Source: Chryseosolibacter sp044507115 (lineage in GTDB: Bacteria > Bacteroidota > Bacteroidia > Cytophagales > Cyclobacteriaceae). From it: 29,248 bases of DNA. Positions 1-8,251 of the stretch are shown in pieces. The stretch's first letter is position 1. Each line of letters opens with the position of its first letter. The notes below the pieces were generated by a model that saw only the letters and a list, made by a program, of their open reading frames with translations, searched no databases and was not told the DNA's origin. The translations under genes were made by a program, and so were the position numbers. The stretch covers positions 1-29,248 of the forward strand of contig JBIQJZ010000014.1 in assembly GCA_044507115.1 (NCBI GenBank). The letters run 5' to 3'.

Positions 1-1467
1 CACTTCGTCGATATATCCGCGGTGCGCCGCGCGATACGGATTAGCAAACTTGCGCGTGTATTCGTCCACCTTTTCATCCAACTTGGCTTGGGGATCTTCA
101 GCTTCCGAAATCTCCTTTCGAAAAATGATCTCGGCTGCACCTTTCGCACCCATAACTGCGATCTCTGCTGTTGGCCATGCAAAGTTGAGATCTGCGCCTA
201 TGTGCTTAGAGTTCATCACATCGTACGCGCCGCCGTAGGCCTTGCGCGTGATGACCGTTACCCGCGGTACCGTCGCCTCTGAGAACGCGAACAACAGCTT
301 AGCTCCATTTGTAATAATAGCATTCCACTCCTGGTCCGTGCCAGGCAGGAAACCAGGAACATCTTCCAACACCAGCAAAGGAATATTAAAACAGTCGCAG
401 AAACGCACGAATCGCGCACCCTTTACGCTGGACTGGATGTCAAGGACGCCCGCGAGCGAAGCGGGTTGGTTCCCAACGATACCGATACTTCGTCCCGCCA
501 ATCGCGCGAAACCAACGACAATGTTTTCAGCAAAATTTTTGTGAACCTCGAAAAAACTCCCGTCATCAACAACACCGTTGATAACATCCCGCATATCGTA
601 AGGTTGATTTGGATTGACAGGAATGATGTTGTTCAGCGCGGGCCTGCTTTCGTTACCCTGCTGATAAGGAACTGGTGCGACGCTGTCCTCACAATTCTGT
701 GGAAGATATCCGAGTAACGTCTTGATCTGGCTAATGCACTCCACCTCATTCGCACAGGAAAAATGTGTGACACCACTCTTCGTGCTGTGCGCCAGTGCGC
801 CACCGAGTTCTTCAGCTGTTACGTTTTCGTGCGTCACCGTCTTGACGACATTGGGTCCGGTAACAAACATGAAGGACGTGTTCTCCACCATGAAGATAAA
901 GTCCGTGATCGCGGGAGAATAGACAGCCCCACCCGCACAGGGACCCATGATCGCCGAGATCTGGGGGATCACCCCGGACGCAAGCGTATTCCTGTAAAAG
1001 ATATCCGCGTACCCCCCGAGAGACACTACACCTTCCTGAATACGTGCACCACCCGAATCGTTTAAGCCAATCACCGGTGCACCATTCTTCATCGCGAGGT
1101 CCATGATCTTCACGATTTTTTCGGCATGAGTTTCAGAAAGCGACCCACCGAATACGGTGAAATCCTGAGAAAAAACATATACAAGCCTGCCATTCACTTT
1201 CCCGTACCCGGTTACTACGCCATCGCCGAGATAGTATTCTTTGTCAAGACCGAAATCCTTGCTTCGGTGCATGACGAACTTACCCATCTCTTCAAATGTA
1301 CCTTCGTCTATCAGCAGGTGTATACGTTCGCGTGCGGTGAGTTTCCCCTTCGCATGCTGTTGCTCCATCCTCTTGGCACCCCCACCCAGCAATGCTTCCT
1401 GGTTCTTCCGCTCCAGCTCGTCAAACCGTTGTTGGAGACCGGGATCGGTCGTCTTGCGTTTGGCCAT
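1..1467 (-). CDS. pccB: Acyl-CoA carboxylase beta subunit (propionyl/methylmalonyl-CoA type), C-terminus cut by window edge
   Basis: Carboxyltransferase subunit of a biotin-dependent acyl-CoA carboxylase, which moves the carboxyl group between biotin and propionyl-CoA (or acts in methylmalonyl-CoA decarboxylation). The 489 codons seen start at ATG 1467 (MAKRKTTDPGLQQRFDELER) and stay open to base 1. About 25 residues are missing compared with the usual ~515. The N-terminal crotonase-fold half shows NDSGGARIQEGV (about residue 134) and the oxyanion motif GPCAGGAVYSPA. The C-terminal half shows EDVPGFLPGTDQEW and RKAYGGAYDVM. No biotin carboxylase or biotin carrier gene is visible; they may lie beyond the left edge or elsewhere. 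It is divergent from the phosphatase gene at 1564. Propionyl-CoA carboxylase and methylmalonyl-CoA decarboxylase alpha subunits cannot be separated from sequence alone, so the symbol is the likelier of two. Confidence 0.93.
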   Translation of the reverse strand, partial: MAKRKTTDPGLQQRFDELERKNQEALLGGGAKRMEQQHAKGKLTARERIHLLIDEGTFEEMGKFVMHRSKDFGLDKEYYLGDGVVTGYGKVNGRLVYVFSQDFTVFGGSLSETHAEKIVKIMDLAMKNGAPVIGLNDSGGARIQEGVVSLGGYADIFYRNTLASGVIPQISAIMGPCAGGAVYSPAITDFIFMVENTSFMFVTGPNVVKTVTHENVTAEELGGALAHSTKSGVTHFSCANEVECISQIKTLLGYLPQNCEDSVAPVPYQQGNESRPALNNIIPVNPNQPYDMRDVINGVVDDGSFFEVHKNFAENIVVGFARLAGRSIGIVGNQPASLAGVLDIQSSVKGARFVRFCDCFNIPLLVLEDVPGFLPGTDQEWNAIITNGAKLLFAFSEATVPRVTVITRKAYGGAYDVMNSKHIGADLNFAWPTAEIAVMGAKGAAEIIFRKEISEAEDPQAKLDEKVDEYTRKFANPYRAAHRGYIDEV

Positions 1468-1563
1468 TTGTAAATTGTTCAAAACATCGGAACCCCCGCC
1501 CGACTTCGGGAAAGTAGTCAATCGCCCAGAATAAATTGTAAATTCCAGACCTATTTAGAACCG

Positions 1564-2493
1564 ATGCGCAAGATCGCAATTATTGATATGGGTACCAATA
1601 CGTTCCACCTATTGCTCGCCGAGGTGGATCGGAGAGACCTCCGCATCCTTCTTCGCGAACACCGGGTAGTGAAGATCGGTAAAGGGGGCATCAACGACGG
1701 TGTCATTGCCGACGAGGCAGTGGAGAGGGCCTTACAGGCGATGTGCGGGTTCAAAGAAAGGATCGAGCAACACGGCATTGAGACAGTGTATGCCTTTGGA
1801 ACCAGTGCCATCAGAAACGCGAGAAACAGTTCCTCCTTGGTGGATGCAATCCGCCGACTGACCGGAATCGACGTGACTACCATCTCCGGAGACGAGGAGG
1901 CGGAACTTATTTTTCACGGCGTCCGCGCCGCGATTTTGCTGGGCGACGAGACCAGTCTCGTTATGGACATCGGCGCAGGCAGTGTGGAGTTCATCATTGG
2001 AAATGACAAACACGTTTCCTGGAAGCAAAGCTTTGAAATCGGCGGGCAGCGTTTGCTGGAACGGTTCATCCAGCACGATCCCATCTCTTCGTGCGAGATT
2101 GAAGCGCTTGACCGACACTTCGCCGACACGCTCGCTCCTCTCGCCGGGGCACTCAAACGATATGATCCACGTGTGCTGGTCGGCTCATCGGGAAGCTTCG
2201 ATACCCTTAGCGAGATGTTCTGCATCCGTTCCGGAATCACCTACCAACGCGAGGCGCCGGAAACCCCATTGTCATCTGCCGTATTCCATGCGATCTATGC
2301 AGACCTCATCGCCAAGAACCGCGACCAGAGAGTACTCACGCCCGGTATGATCGAGATGCGAGCCGACATGATCGTTCCAGCGTGCTGCCTCATCCACTTC
2401 GTACTACAACTCCATCCCTTCCAGAGCATCCGCGTTTCGACGTACTCACTCAAAGAAGGAGCACTTGCGAAGATAGCCAGCAGTCTGCAGTAG
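1564..2493 (+). CDS. Ppx/GppA-family phosphatase (exopolyphosphatase-like)
   Basis: A 309-residue member of the Ppx/GppA family (ASKHA fold), which hydrolyses polyphosphate ends or pppGpp in the cytoplasm. The phosphate-1 loop is at residues 7-17 (IDMGTNTFHLL). SGDEEAELIFHGV carries the expected catalytic glutamate. The phosphate-2 loop is VMDIGAGSVEFI. The length fits the short two-domain form without the C-terminal HD-like domain of E. coli Ppx (about 510 residues). ATG 1564 places the family's N-terminal strand (MRKIAIIDMG) at the right position. It lies 98 bp before the Ldh2 gene on the same strand. Polyphosphate versus pppGpp preference cannot be decided from the sequence. Confidence 0.92.
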   Translation: MRKIAIIDMGTNTFHLLLAEVDRRDLRILLREHRVVKIGKGGINDGVIADEAVERALQAMCGFKERIEQHGIETVYAFGTSAIRNARNSSSLVDAIRRLTGIDVTTISGDEEAELIFHGVRAAILLGDETSLVMDIGAGSVEFIIGNDKHVSWKQSFEIGGQRLLERFIQHDPISSCEIEALDRHFADTLAPLAGALKRYDPRVLVGSSGSFDTLSEMFCIRSGITYQREAPETPLSSAVFHAIYADLIAKNRDQRVLTPGMIEMRADMIVPACCLIHFVLQLHPFQSIRVSTYSLKEGALAKIASSLQ

Positions 2494-2558
2494 ACGCTCT
2501 GCCGTGGACCGCAGAGTATTTCACAAAGGCCAGTGAGACATTTTTCTCCTTCAACGTG

Positions 2559-2566
2559 TACCTTTG
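2559..2566 (+). promoter_or_regulatory. Possible -7 element upstream of the Ldh2 gene
   Basis: TACCTTTG fits the Bacteroidota -7 consensus TAnnTTTG and ends 26 bp before the chosen ATG at 2592. No TTTG is found 19 bp upstream, so the -33 half is missing. This is a weak call; the gene may instead be read through from the phosphatase gene. Confidence 0.3.
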
Positions 2567-2591
2567 CCGCACACAAACGAACCTGCAAGAC

Positions 2592-3680
2592 ATGGATAAG
2601 ACATTCTCCCATCAATCACTGGAATCATTTACCATAGCGGTACTGCGACAGATCGGATGTTCTCCTGCGGACGCGGCACTCGCAGCGGAAGTGCTCCTCT
2701 CAGCAGACCTGCGCGGGATTGACTCCCATGGGATCGCACGTCTCTCGGGATATGTGAGACTGTGGGAGGCGAAGCGCATGAATCCGACACCGGCGATTAA
2801 GGTCGTGCATGAGACACCGAGTACGGCGGTGGTTGACGGTGATGGCGGCCTCGGACTAGTCGTGGGGCCGAAGGCCATGGAGATTGCAATTCAAAAGGCT
2901 CAAACAGCCGGGACTGGCTGGGTAGCGGTTAGAAATTCAAATCACTTTGGAATCGCCGGCTATCACGCGATGAAAGGACTCCAACACGACATGATCGGCA
3001 TGGCCATGACAAACGCGAGTCCCCTTGTCGCTCCGACGTTTTCAACGGAACGACTGCTGGGCACAGACCCCATCGGTGTCTCCATTCGCGCAGGAAAGGA
3101 GCCCGCCTTTGTCGCGGACTTTGCGACGACGACTGCGGCAAATGGGAAACTTGAGATATTGCAGCGAAAGGGACTTGACGCTCCGGTTGGGTGGATCCAA
3201 AAACCCAACGGGCAGCCTACTACCGACGCGCACGCGGTACGCGACGGCGGAGCCCTGCTCCCACTCGGAAGTGATCGCGAGCATGGCAGTCACAAAGGGT
3301 ACTGTCTCGGTGCCTGGGTCGACATATTCTCCGCCGTTCTCTCCGGCGCGAACTACGGCCCATGGGTACCTCCTTTTGTCAGCTACCTCGCTCCGCCCTC
3401 CGATCCGGTGGGTCTGGGCATCGGGCATTTCTTCGGTGCGATGCGCGTCGACGCCTTCCGCCCGGCGGATGAATTCAAAGATCACATGGACAACTGGATC
3501 CGTCGTTTCCGGTCAGCACGACCGGTCGATGGTGAAGAGCGTGTCATGGTACCCGGGGATCCCGAACGCGAAATGGCGGAAGACCGCATGAGGAACGGAA
3601 TTCCCGTCAACGAGAAGGTGGTTGAAGACCTGAGAGTCCTTAGTAAGAAATTGGGGGTGGAATTCGTGAGTAGTGAGTAG
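2592..3680 (+). CDS. Ldh2-family malate/L-lactate dehydrogenase
   Basis: A 362-residue NAD(P)-dependent 2-hydroxyacid oxidoreductase of the Ldh2 (PF02615) family. This family is unrelated to classical lactate dehydrogenases and includes malate, L-lactate, sulfolactate and ureidoglycolate dehydrogenases. Diagnostic motifs are DLRGIDSHGIARL near residue 40 (catalytic His in the SHG triad), RNSNHFGIAGYHAM, and the Gly-rich GTDPIGVSIRAG. The open frame extends upstream to an ATG at 2382, inside the phosphatase gene. ATG 2592 (MDKTFSHQSLES) is preferred because it gives the family's normal N-terminus and length. The last codons (VSSE-stop) are written in a GTGAGTA tandem repeat. The true substrate is not predictable. 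Confidence 0.9.
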   Translation: MDKTFSHQSLESFTIAVLRQIGCSPADAALAAEVLLSADLRGIDSHGIARLSGYVRLWEAKRMNPTPAIKVVHETPSTAVVDGDGGLGLVVGPKAMEIAIQKAQTAGTGWVAVRNSNHFGIAGYHAMKGLQHDMIGMAMTNASPLVAPTFSTERLLGTDPIGVSIRAGKEPAFVADFATTTAANGKLEILQRKGLDAPVGWIQKPNGQPTTDAHAVRDGGALLPLGSDREHGSHKGYCLGAWVDIFSAVLSGANYGPWVPPFVSYLAPPSDPVGLGIGHFFGAMRVDAFRPADEFKDHMDNWIRRFRSARPVDGEERVMVPGDPEREMAEDRMRNGIPVNEKVVEDLRVLSKKLGVEFVSSE

Positions 3681-3713
3681 TGAGTAGTGAGTAGTGAGTA
3701 GTGAGTAGTGAGT
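3666..3713. repeat. 7-bp tandem repeat (GTGAGTA), about 6.9 copies
   Basis: Six perfect GTGAGTA units (3666-3707) are followed by GTGAGT. The stop codon of the Ldh2 gene (TAG, 3678-3680) falls in the second unit. The rest fills the 47-bp gap to the convergent outer-membrane protein gene. The repeat gives a stop within two units in every plus-strand frame, so changes in copy number would not extend the protein. Confidence 0.97.
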
Positions 3714-3726
3714 GGGGATGACTCAC
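3708..3726. other. Inverted repeat in the convergent gap
   Basis: GTGAGT (3708-3713), a 7-nt loop, then ACTCAC (3721-3726) form a 6-bp hairpin using the last repeat unit. It lies between two convergent stop codons. It could help end transcription from either side, but there is no T-run, so it is not a classical intrinsic terminator. Confidence 0.4.
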
Positions 3727-3727
3727 G

Positions 3728-4285
3728 TTACAGCCCCAATGCCCCAATATTGATTCCTGCGCGGATTACCCAGGGGCTATCGTAGGGCGAGTACTGGGTT
3801 TGCTCAGTGTACGAAAAATTGTAGAGAGCCATCACGTAAAATGCCAGGCGGTCACCGAGTGGCTGAATGAAACCGCCTCCTGCCATAAAACTGTCAAAGC
3901 TCCGTCGGGTGGTTTCGGCTATCGTCACCGGGAATTCGTAATTCAAATATTCGTACTCCGTCTGAATGAAAATGTTGCGGTATACGGTGAACCGCGCGAA
4001 CGGACTGACCCCGTAATCGTTCAGGCGTATCGATGGCTTGACCACCTTGTAATTCGTATAGCGATAGGTTAGCCCGGTGCCCGCGAGCAAACGCGCCGTC
4101 AACCGGTACCCGATCATCGGCGACACAGAAAAATAATCCTGTACCGATCCAAAGCCGAGGCCGACACCGCCACCGGTGACTATGCGGTCCTTCACCGGCA
4201 TTCCTTTAAGGCTGTTGTTCTCTCCTTGTGCAAATCCGGCCGTGGAAATAGCCAGTGCAGTCAATACAAGCAGGGTGCGTATCAT
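3728..4285 (-). CDS. Small outer-membrane beta-barrel protein, function unknown
   Basis: A 185-residue secreted protein. A typical signal peptide covers residues 1 to about 20 (MIRTLLVLTALAISTAGFAQ). The rest has alternating hydrophobic and aromatic strands, for example YFSVSPMIGYRLTARLLAGTGLTYRY, NIFIQTEYEYLNYEF and RLAFYVMALYNFSY. This predicts a small barrel of roughly eight strands in the outer membrane. It starts 9 bp after the FtsB-like gene ends, so the two are probably co-transcribed. I do not recognise a specific family beyond generic barrel proteins of Bacteroidota and assign no function. Confidence 0.82.
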   Translation of the reverse strand: MIRTLLVLTALAISTAGFAQGENNSLKGMPVKDRIVTGGGVGLGFGSVQDYFSVSPMIGYRLTARLLAGTGLTYRYTNYKVVKPSIRLNDYGVSPFARFTVYRNIFIQTEYEYLNYEFPVTIAETTRRSFDSFMAGGGFIQPLGDRLAFYVMALYNFSYTEQTQYSPYDSPWVIRAGINIGALGL

Positions 4286-4294
4286 GCAGATGAA

Positions 4295-4585
4295 TTATTC
4301 TTCGATGATAACGTAGATATCCTCGGATTCTTTTTTCATCAGGTACTTTTCACGGGCAAATTTTTCGATCGACTCATTGTCGCCAAAGAGTTCCGATCGA
4401 TCCCTGTTCACCTCTTTGATCTTCTCCTGATAGTATGCCTTCTCGTCCTCCAGGGCATTCAGTTTCGAGCCAAGTTTGTACCGGGCTACAAGGTTGTTTG
4501 AATCGAGGAGCAGCATCCATACAAAAAAAGCAGCGATGGAAACGAAGTAAAAGTTGTGGAAGAATTTGGGTAGTTTCCGGATCAT
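4295..4585 (-). CDS. FtsB/DivIC-family septum formation initiator
   Basis: A 96-residue bitopic membrane protein of the FtsB/DivIC family, a divisome component that forms a complex with FtsL and FtsQ/DivIB homologues. It has a short cytoplasmic N-terminus, one membrane segment at about residues 12-28 (NFYFVSIAAFFVWMLLL), a charged coiled coil at about 38-68, then the family's REKYLMKKESEDIYVI tail. Length and layout are typical. In relatives it often sits close to eno; here a helicase gene lies between them. The downstream barrel protein gene is only 9 bp away. Confidence 0.88.
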   Translation of the reverse strand: MIRKLPKFFHNFYFVSIAAFFVWMLLLDSNNLVARYKLGSKLNALEDEKAYYQEKIKEVNRDRSELFGDNESIEKFAREKYLMKKESEDIYVIIEE

Positions 4586-4662
4586 GGCTTACTGGTCTTG
4601 ATGCTAAGATAGGGGTTTTCCAGCGAACTGCGATAGGGGCATCGCAAAATCAAATAGCCAAA

Positions 4663-6819
4663 TTATTCTTCGCCAAGTTGGAGATAAGTCATCACGACGC
4701 GTATCTCTCCATAAGTGGCACCGTCACCAAGCGCTGACTTTACAGGTTGCAGCGAGTCTGGCTTGATTTCGCGAATGACTGATGCTATACGTTCAATTTT
4801 CTCGTCTTCCATGCATTCGCGTATGTCGATATCCCCGTTTCTGACCAGTTCTGCGATATGAGATTCGATCGTTCCTACTACGAGTCCACGGCGGCCGGCG
4901 ATCTCTGGTGCCCGAAGCCCGGACTTCAGCATTGCAAGAGTTTCCATCCGGCTTTCCCCCTTTTCCCTCTTCGGCTTTCGAACACGCGGAGGGGTCGCAT
5001 CAACCATCGGCACCTCGCCCAGCCCGTTATCAAACGATACATTACCGTATTCCACGCGGTGCATCCCATTGATCTTCCGGGCGATTTCGTTCCGATACTG
5101 TCCGGCAAGCCGGAGATACTTCTTGATCTTCTTAGCCCCTCGCAATGATTCCAAATGTGCATCAATCGGTGATAGTGCTCTGGAGAGCAACGCGTCTGAG
5201 AAATAGGCAACACCTTTCGCGAGTCGTTCCTTCAACAGATCCTCATCATTTTCCTCGAGCAATGCGACCAATTGCTGCCGGAATTTCATTGCGATCTGTT
5301 GCAGTTCTTTAAGACTTTGCAAGACGTTCCGCGCGGCAGTCCAAGCAGAATCCATATCAGGCAATTGTTTTGCTTGCAATAGCTTCAGGAAGCCTCCGGA
5401 AGACTCAATTAACTTCTGGAGATCGAAGACAATAAGCAACTGCTGGTGTTCGTATACGCGCTTTTCCCTGGCAAGAATCTCGGGCAGGGTATTCTCAGTC
5501 GCTTCACGGTTAGAAAATTCCACTACACGGGGATCAGTCGCGACGCTGCCGGGGACAATGCGTGAGCGACAGATCAACCCTTCCAGCGACGTACACCGGC
5601 TCAAAGCAACATAGACCTGTCCGGGAGCAAACGACTCCCCGGCGTCCACAATCGCGTGTGTGAACGTCAGCCCCTGACTCTTGTGTATCGTAATCGCCCA
5701 GGCAAGACGAACAGGATACTGCGTGAATGATCCGAGTTTCTCTTCGTCAATCCGTTCCTCCTGCTGATTATATGAGTAACGGATGTTATTCCATGTTTCC
5801 CGCTCCAGCCACAACACCTCTTCGGAATCGGCGAGTAATACACAGATGCCGCCCTCCTCGTCGATCTCCTTAACGGTGGCGATCTTGCCGTTGTAATAGC
5901 GCCTCTCTTCCCCCTTATCATTTCGGATAAACATCACCTGCGCACCTTCCTTCAATTGCAGCACGGGGTCGGTCGGGAGGGTTTTATCGGGAAAGTCTCC
6001 GTCTATCACGCCTTTGAACTCAACAACTCTTCCCGGTAACTTCCGAAGCTCATCTGCATTGATCCGATCCGCCTTGTAATTATGCGTCGTCAACGTGACA
6101 TACTTCGCATTTGGGTCGGGCAGATCGCGACCGCGCGCATTGAGCATATCGAGATCGTCTTGCGATACCTCATTACTTCGAATGCGGTTGAGAATGTCGA
6201 TAAATGACTGTTGACTCTGTCTATAGACCTTCTTGAGTTCGATGTAAACAGGAGGCGTCTCTTCGACAACCTTCGCATCAAAGAAGAATGGACTCTTGTA
6301 GAGATTCTGAAGAAGCGACCATTCGGAATCGCGAATAACAGGTGGTAACTGGAAGAGGTCGCCGATGTAGAGTACCTGAACACCGCCGAACGGAAGTTGA
6401 GGCATCTTTCGGAAATAGCGCAATATCGCGTCAACAGCATCGAGCATATCGCAACGCACCATACTGACTTCATCGATGATCAGGAGTTCAAGATCGCGGA
6501 ACAGTTCACGCTTCTGATCGCTCACACGAATGTTCTTAAAGAGCGTGTACTGATCGGTTACTCCTTCCGTGGCCAGCCTATGCGAAACAGGTAGAAAAGG
6601 TCCTAGTGGAAGTTGAAAGAACGAATGCATCGTCACCCCTCCGGCGTTGATAGCCGCAACGCCCGTCGGCGCCACCACCACACATTTTTTTCGTGTTGAT
6701 TCGCGAATGAACTTCAGAAACGTAGTCTTGCCTGTTCCCGCCTTGCCGGTAAGAAAAATGTGCCGCGAGGTGTGATTGACAAAATCTGCGGCGGTGGAAA
6801 AAAGAGGGTTATCCTGCAT
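4663..6819 (-). CDS. Pif1/RecD2-like helicase with C-terminal helix-turn-helix region
   Basis: A 718-residue superfamily 1B DNA helicase, expected to translocate 5'-3'. Motifs in order: Walker A GKAGTGKT (25-32), Walker B LLIIDEVSMV (112-121), motif III YIGDLFQLPPV (151-161), VYRQS (198-202), AITIHKSQGLTF (375-386) and QVYVALSRCTSLEGL (401-415). About 200 helical residues follow. A basic linker (PRVRKPKREK, 611-620) leads to a winged-helix-like unit at 630-670 (APEIAGRRGLVVGTIESHIAEL). This domain order is typical of Pif1-like helicases of Bacteroidota. A terminator separates it from eno, so it is probably transcribed on its own. A role in replication, repair or G-quadruplex unwinding is inferred from the family. 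Confidence 0.93.
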   Translation of the reverse strand: MQDNPLFSTAADFVNHTSRHIFLTGKAGTGKTTFLKFIRESTRKKCVVVAPTGVAAINAGGVTMHSFFQLPLGPFLPVSHRLATEGVTDQYTLFKNIRVSDQKRELFRDLELLIIDEVSMVRCDMLDAVDAILRYFRKMPQLPFGGVQVLYIGDLFQLPPVIRDSEWSLLQNLYKSPFFFDAKVVEETPPVYIELKKVYRQSQQSFIDILNRIRSNEVSQDDLDMLNARGRDLPDPNAKYVTLTTHNYKADRINADELRKLPGRVVEFKGVIDGDFPDKTLPTDPVLQLKEGAQVMFIRNDKGEERRYYNGKIATVKEIDEEGGICVLLADSEEVLWLERETWNNIRYSYNQQEERIDEEKLGSFTQYPVRLAWAITIHKSQGLTFTHAIVDAGESFAPGQVYVALSRCTSLEGLICRSRIVPGSVATDPRVVEFSNREATENTLPEILAREKRVYEHQQLLIVFDLQKLIESSGGFLKLLQAKQLPDMDSAWTAARNVLQSLKELQQIAMKFRQQLVALLEENDEDLLKERLAKGVAYFSDALLSRALSPIDAHLESLRGAKKIKKYLRLAGQYRNEIARKINGMHRVEYGNVSFDNGLGEVPMVDATPPRVRKPKREKGESRMETLAMLKSGLRAPEIAGRRGLVVGTIESHIAELVRNGDIDIRECMEDEKIERIASVIREIKPDSLQPVKSALGDGATYGEIRVVMTYLQLGEE

Positions 6820-6874
6820 GACACTTCAAGTTACTAGATGCGAACCTGAAATGAAATCCCTCTTTCCAGACAGG

Positions 6875-6912
6875 AAAAAAGAGGCAGAACGCGTGAACCG
6901 ATCTGCCCCTTT
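6875..6912 (-). terminator. Intrinsic terminator after eno
   Basis: On the minus strand AAAGGGGCAGA (from 6912) pairs with TCTGCCTCTTT, an 11-bp stem with one G-T wobble and a 13-nt loop. It runs into a T6 tract ending at 6875. It lies directly after the enolase stop codon and before the helicase gene. Confidence 0.8.
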
Positions 6913-6916
6913 CGCA

Positions 6917-8194
6917 TTAGATCAGTTTACCGGGGAAATAAGCAACTTCGCCCAGTTCTTCTTCAATCCTGATGAGTTGGTTGTATTTTGCCATGCGATC
7001 GGAACGCGATGCAGCTCCGGTTTTTATCTGGCCGCAGTTCAGCGCCACTGCGAGATCTGCAATCGTGCTGTCTTCGGTTTCGCCCGAGCGATGAGACATT
7101 ACACTCTTGTATGAATTTCGTTTAGCGAGATTTACAGCGTCGATCGTTTCAGTAAGTGAGCCTATCTGGTTTACTTTGATCAGAATTGAGTTTGCTACGC
7201 CTTGTGAAATTCCATCTTGCAGGCGCGTTACGTTCGTTACGAACAGATCGTCCCCAACGAGTTGCACACGTGATCCGATCTTTTCAGTAAGGGCTTTCCA
7301 TCCGGCCCAGTCGTCCTCAGCCATACCATCCTCGATGGAGATGATGGGATACTTGCTCGCCCATGAGGCCCAGTAGTCGACCATTTCCGCGGAACTCAGT
7401 TTCTTCCCATCGGACTTCTTGAAGACATAGGAATTGCTCTTCGCATCGTAGAACTCCGAGCTTGCTGCATCCATGGCGATGAATACATCCTCACCCGGTT
7501 TGAAGCCTGCTTTCTCAATAGCCATCAATACCACTTCAATCGCCTCTTCGTTAGAGGCGATGTTAGGAGCAAAACCTCCTTCGTCTCCAACATTTGTAGA
7601 CAACCCCTTGTCGTGAAGCACCTTTTTGAGATTGTGGAAGATCTCCGTTCCCATGCGCAGCGACTCGGAGAATGTAGCCGCCTTTACGGGCAAGACCATG
7701 AATTCCTGGAAATCAATCTTGTTGTCTGCATGGCTTCCGCCGTTCAGAATATTCATCATCGGTACGGGGAGCGTGTTGGCGTTCACCCCGCCGATGTAGC
7801 GGTACAGTGGAAGGCCTGCTGCCATGGCTGCTGCCTTTGCTACCGCCAGCGACGTTCCGAGAATCGCGTTGGCGCCAAGGTTCCCCTTGTTCGGCGTACC
7901 ATCGAGCTCGATCATGATCTTGTCGATAAGATTCTGCTCGTAGACCGAAAACCCGACGACTTCTTCCGCGATCTTCGTGTTGACATTCTCAACCGCCTGA
8001 AGAACCCCTTTGCCGAGGTATTTTGCTTTATCACCGTCTCTGAGTTCTACGGCTTCGTGCGTTCCCGTCGATGCTCCCGAAGGAACAGCGGCCCGCCCAA
8101 ATGCGCCATTCTCCGTGACAACATCTACTTCAACAGTAGGATTGCCGCGGCTATCCAGGATCTGACGTGCGTGAATACTTTCGATTAAACTCAT
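6917..8194 (-). CDS. eno: Enolase
   Basis: Phosphopyruvate hydratase, the glycolytic enzyme that interconverts 2-phosphoglycerate and phosphoenolpyruvate with Mg2+. The 425 residues are full length. The substrate-loop SGASTG is at residues 39-44. DFQEFMVLP carries active-site acids. SIEDGMAEDDW and GDDLFVTN hold metal ligands. ILIKVNQIGSLTET carries the catalytic lysine, and SHRSGETEDSTIADLAV closes the site. It is 57 bp downstream of carA on the same strand, with no promoter that I can see between them, and ends at a clear terminator. Co-transcription with carA is likely. Confidence 0.99.
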   Translation of the reverse strand: MSLIESIHARQILDSRGNPTVEVDVVTENGAFGRAAVPSGASTGTHEAVELRDGDKAKYLGKGVLQAVENVNTKIAEEVVGFSVYEQNLIDKIMIELDGTPNKGNLGANAILGTSLAVAKAAAMAAGLPLYRYIGGVNANTLPVPMMNILNGGSHADNKIDFQEFMVLPVKAATFSESLRMGTEIFHNLKKVLHDKGLSTNVGDEGGFAPNIASNEEAIEVVLMAIEKAGFKPGEDVFIAMDAASSEFYDAKSNSYVFKKSDGKKLSSAEMVDYWASWASKYPIISIEDGMAEDDWAGWKALTEKIGSRVQLVGDDLFVTNVTRLQDGISQGVANSILIKVNQIGSLTETIDAVNLAKRNSYKSVMSHRSGETEDSTIADLAVALNCGQIKTGAASRSDRMAKYNQLIRIEEELGEVAYFPGKLI

Positions 8195-8215
8195 GTTATG
8201 TTGTTTTTGTTATTG

Positions 8216-8226
8216 GTCACAGTGAC
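8216..8226. other. Short inverted repeat in the carA-eno gap
   Basis: GTCAC-A-GTGAC, flanked by TTG on the left and AA on the right, makes a near-palindrome 22 bp upstream of the eno start. It could be an operator or a small RNA hairpin. Nothing else in the gap supports either reading. Confidence 0.3.
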
Positions 8227-8251
8227 AACCAGTCCAGATTCAACAGCGCGT

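Noticed and set aside
2382..2591. Upstream in-frame extension of the Ldh2 gene by 70 codons
   Set aside because: It overlaps the end of the phosphatase gene in another frame, has no family similarity, and ATG 2592 gives the normal N-terminus.
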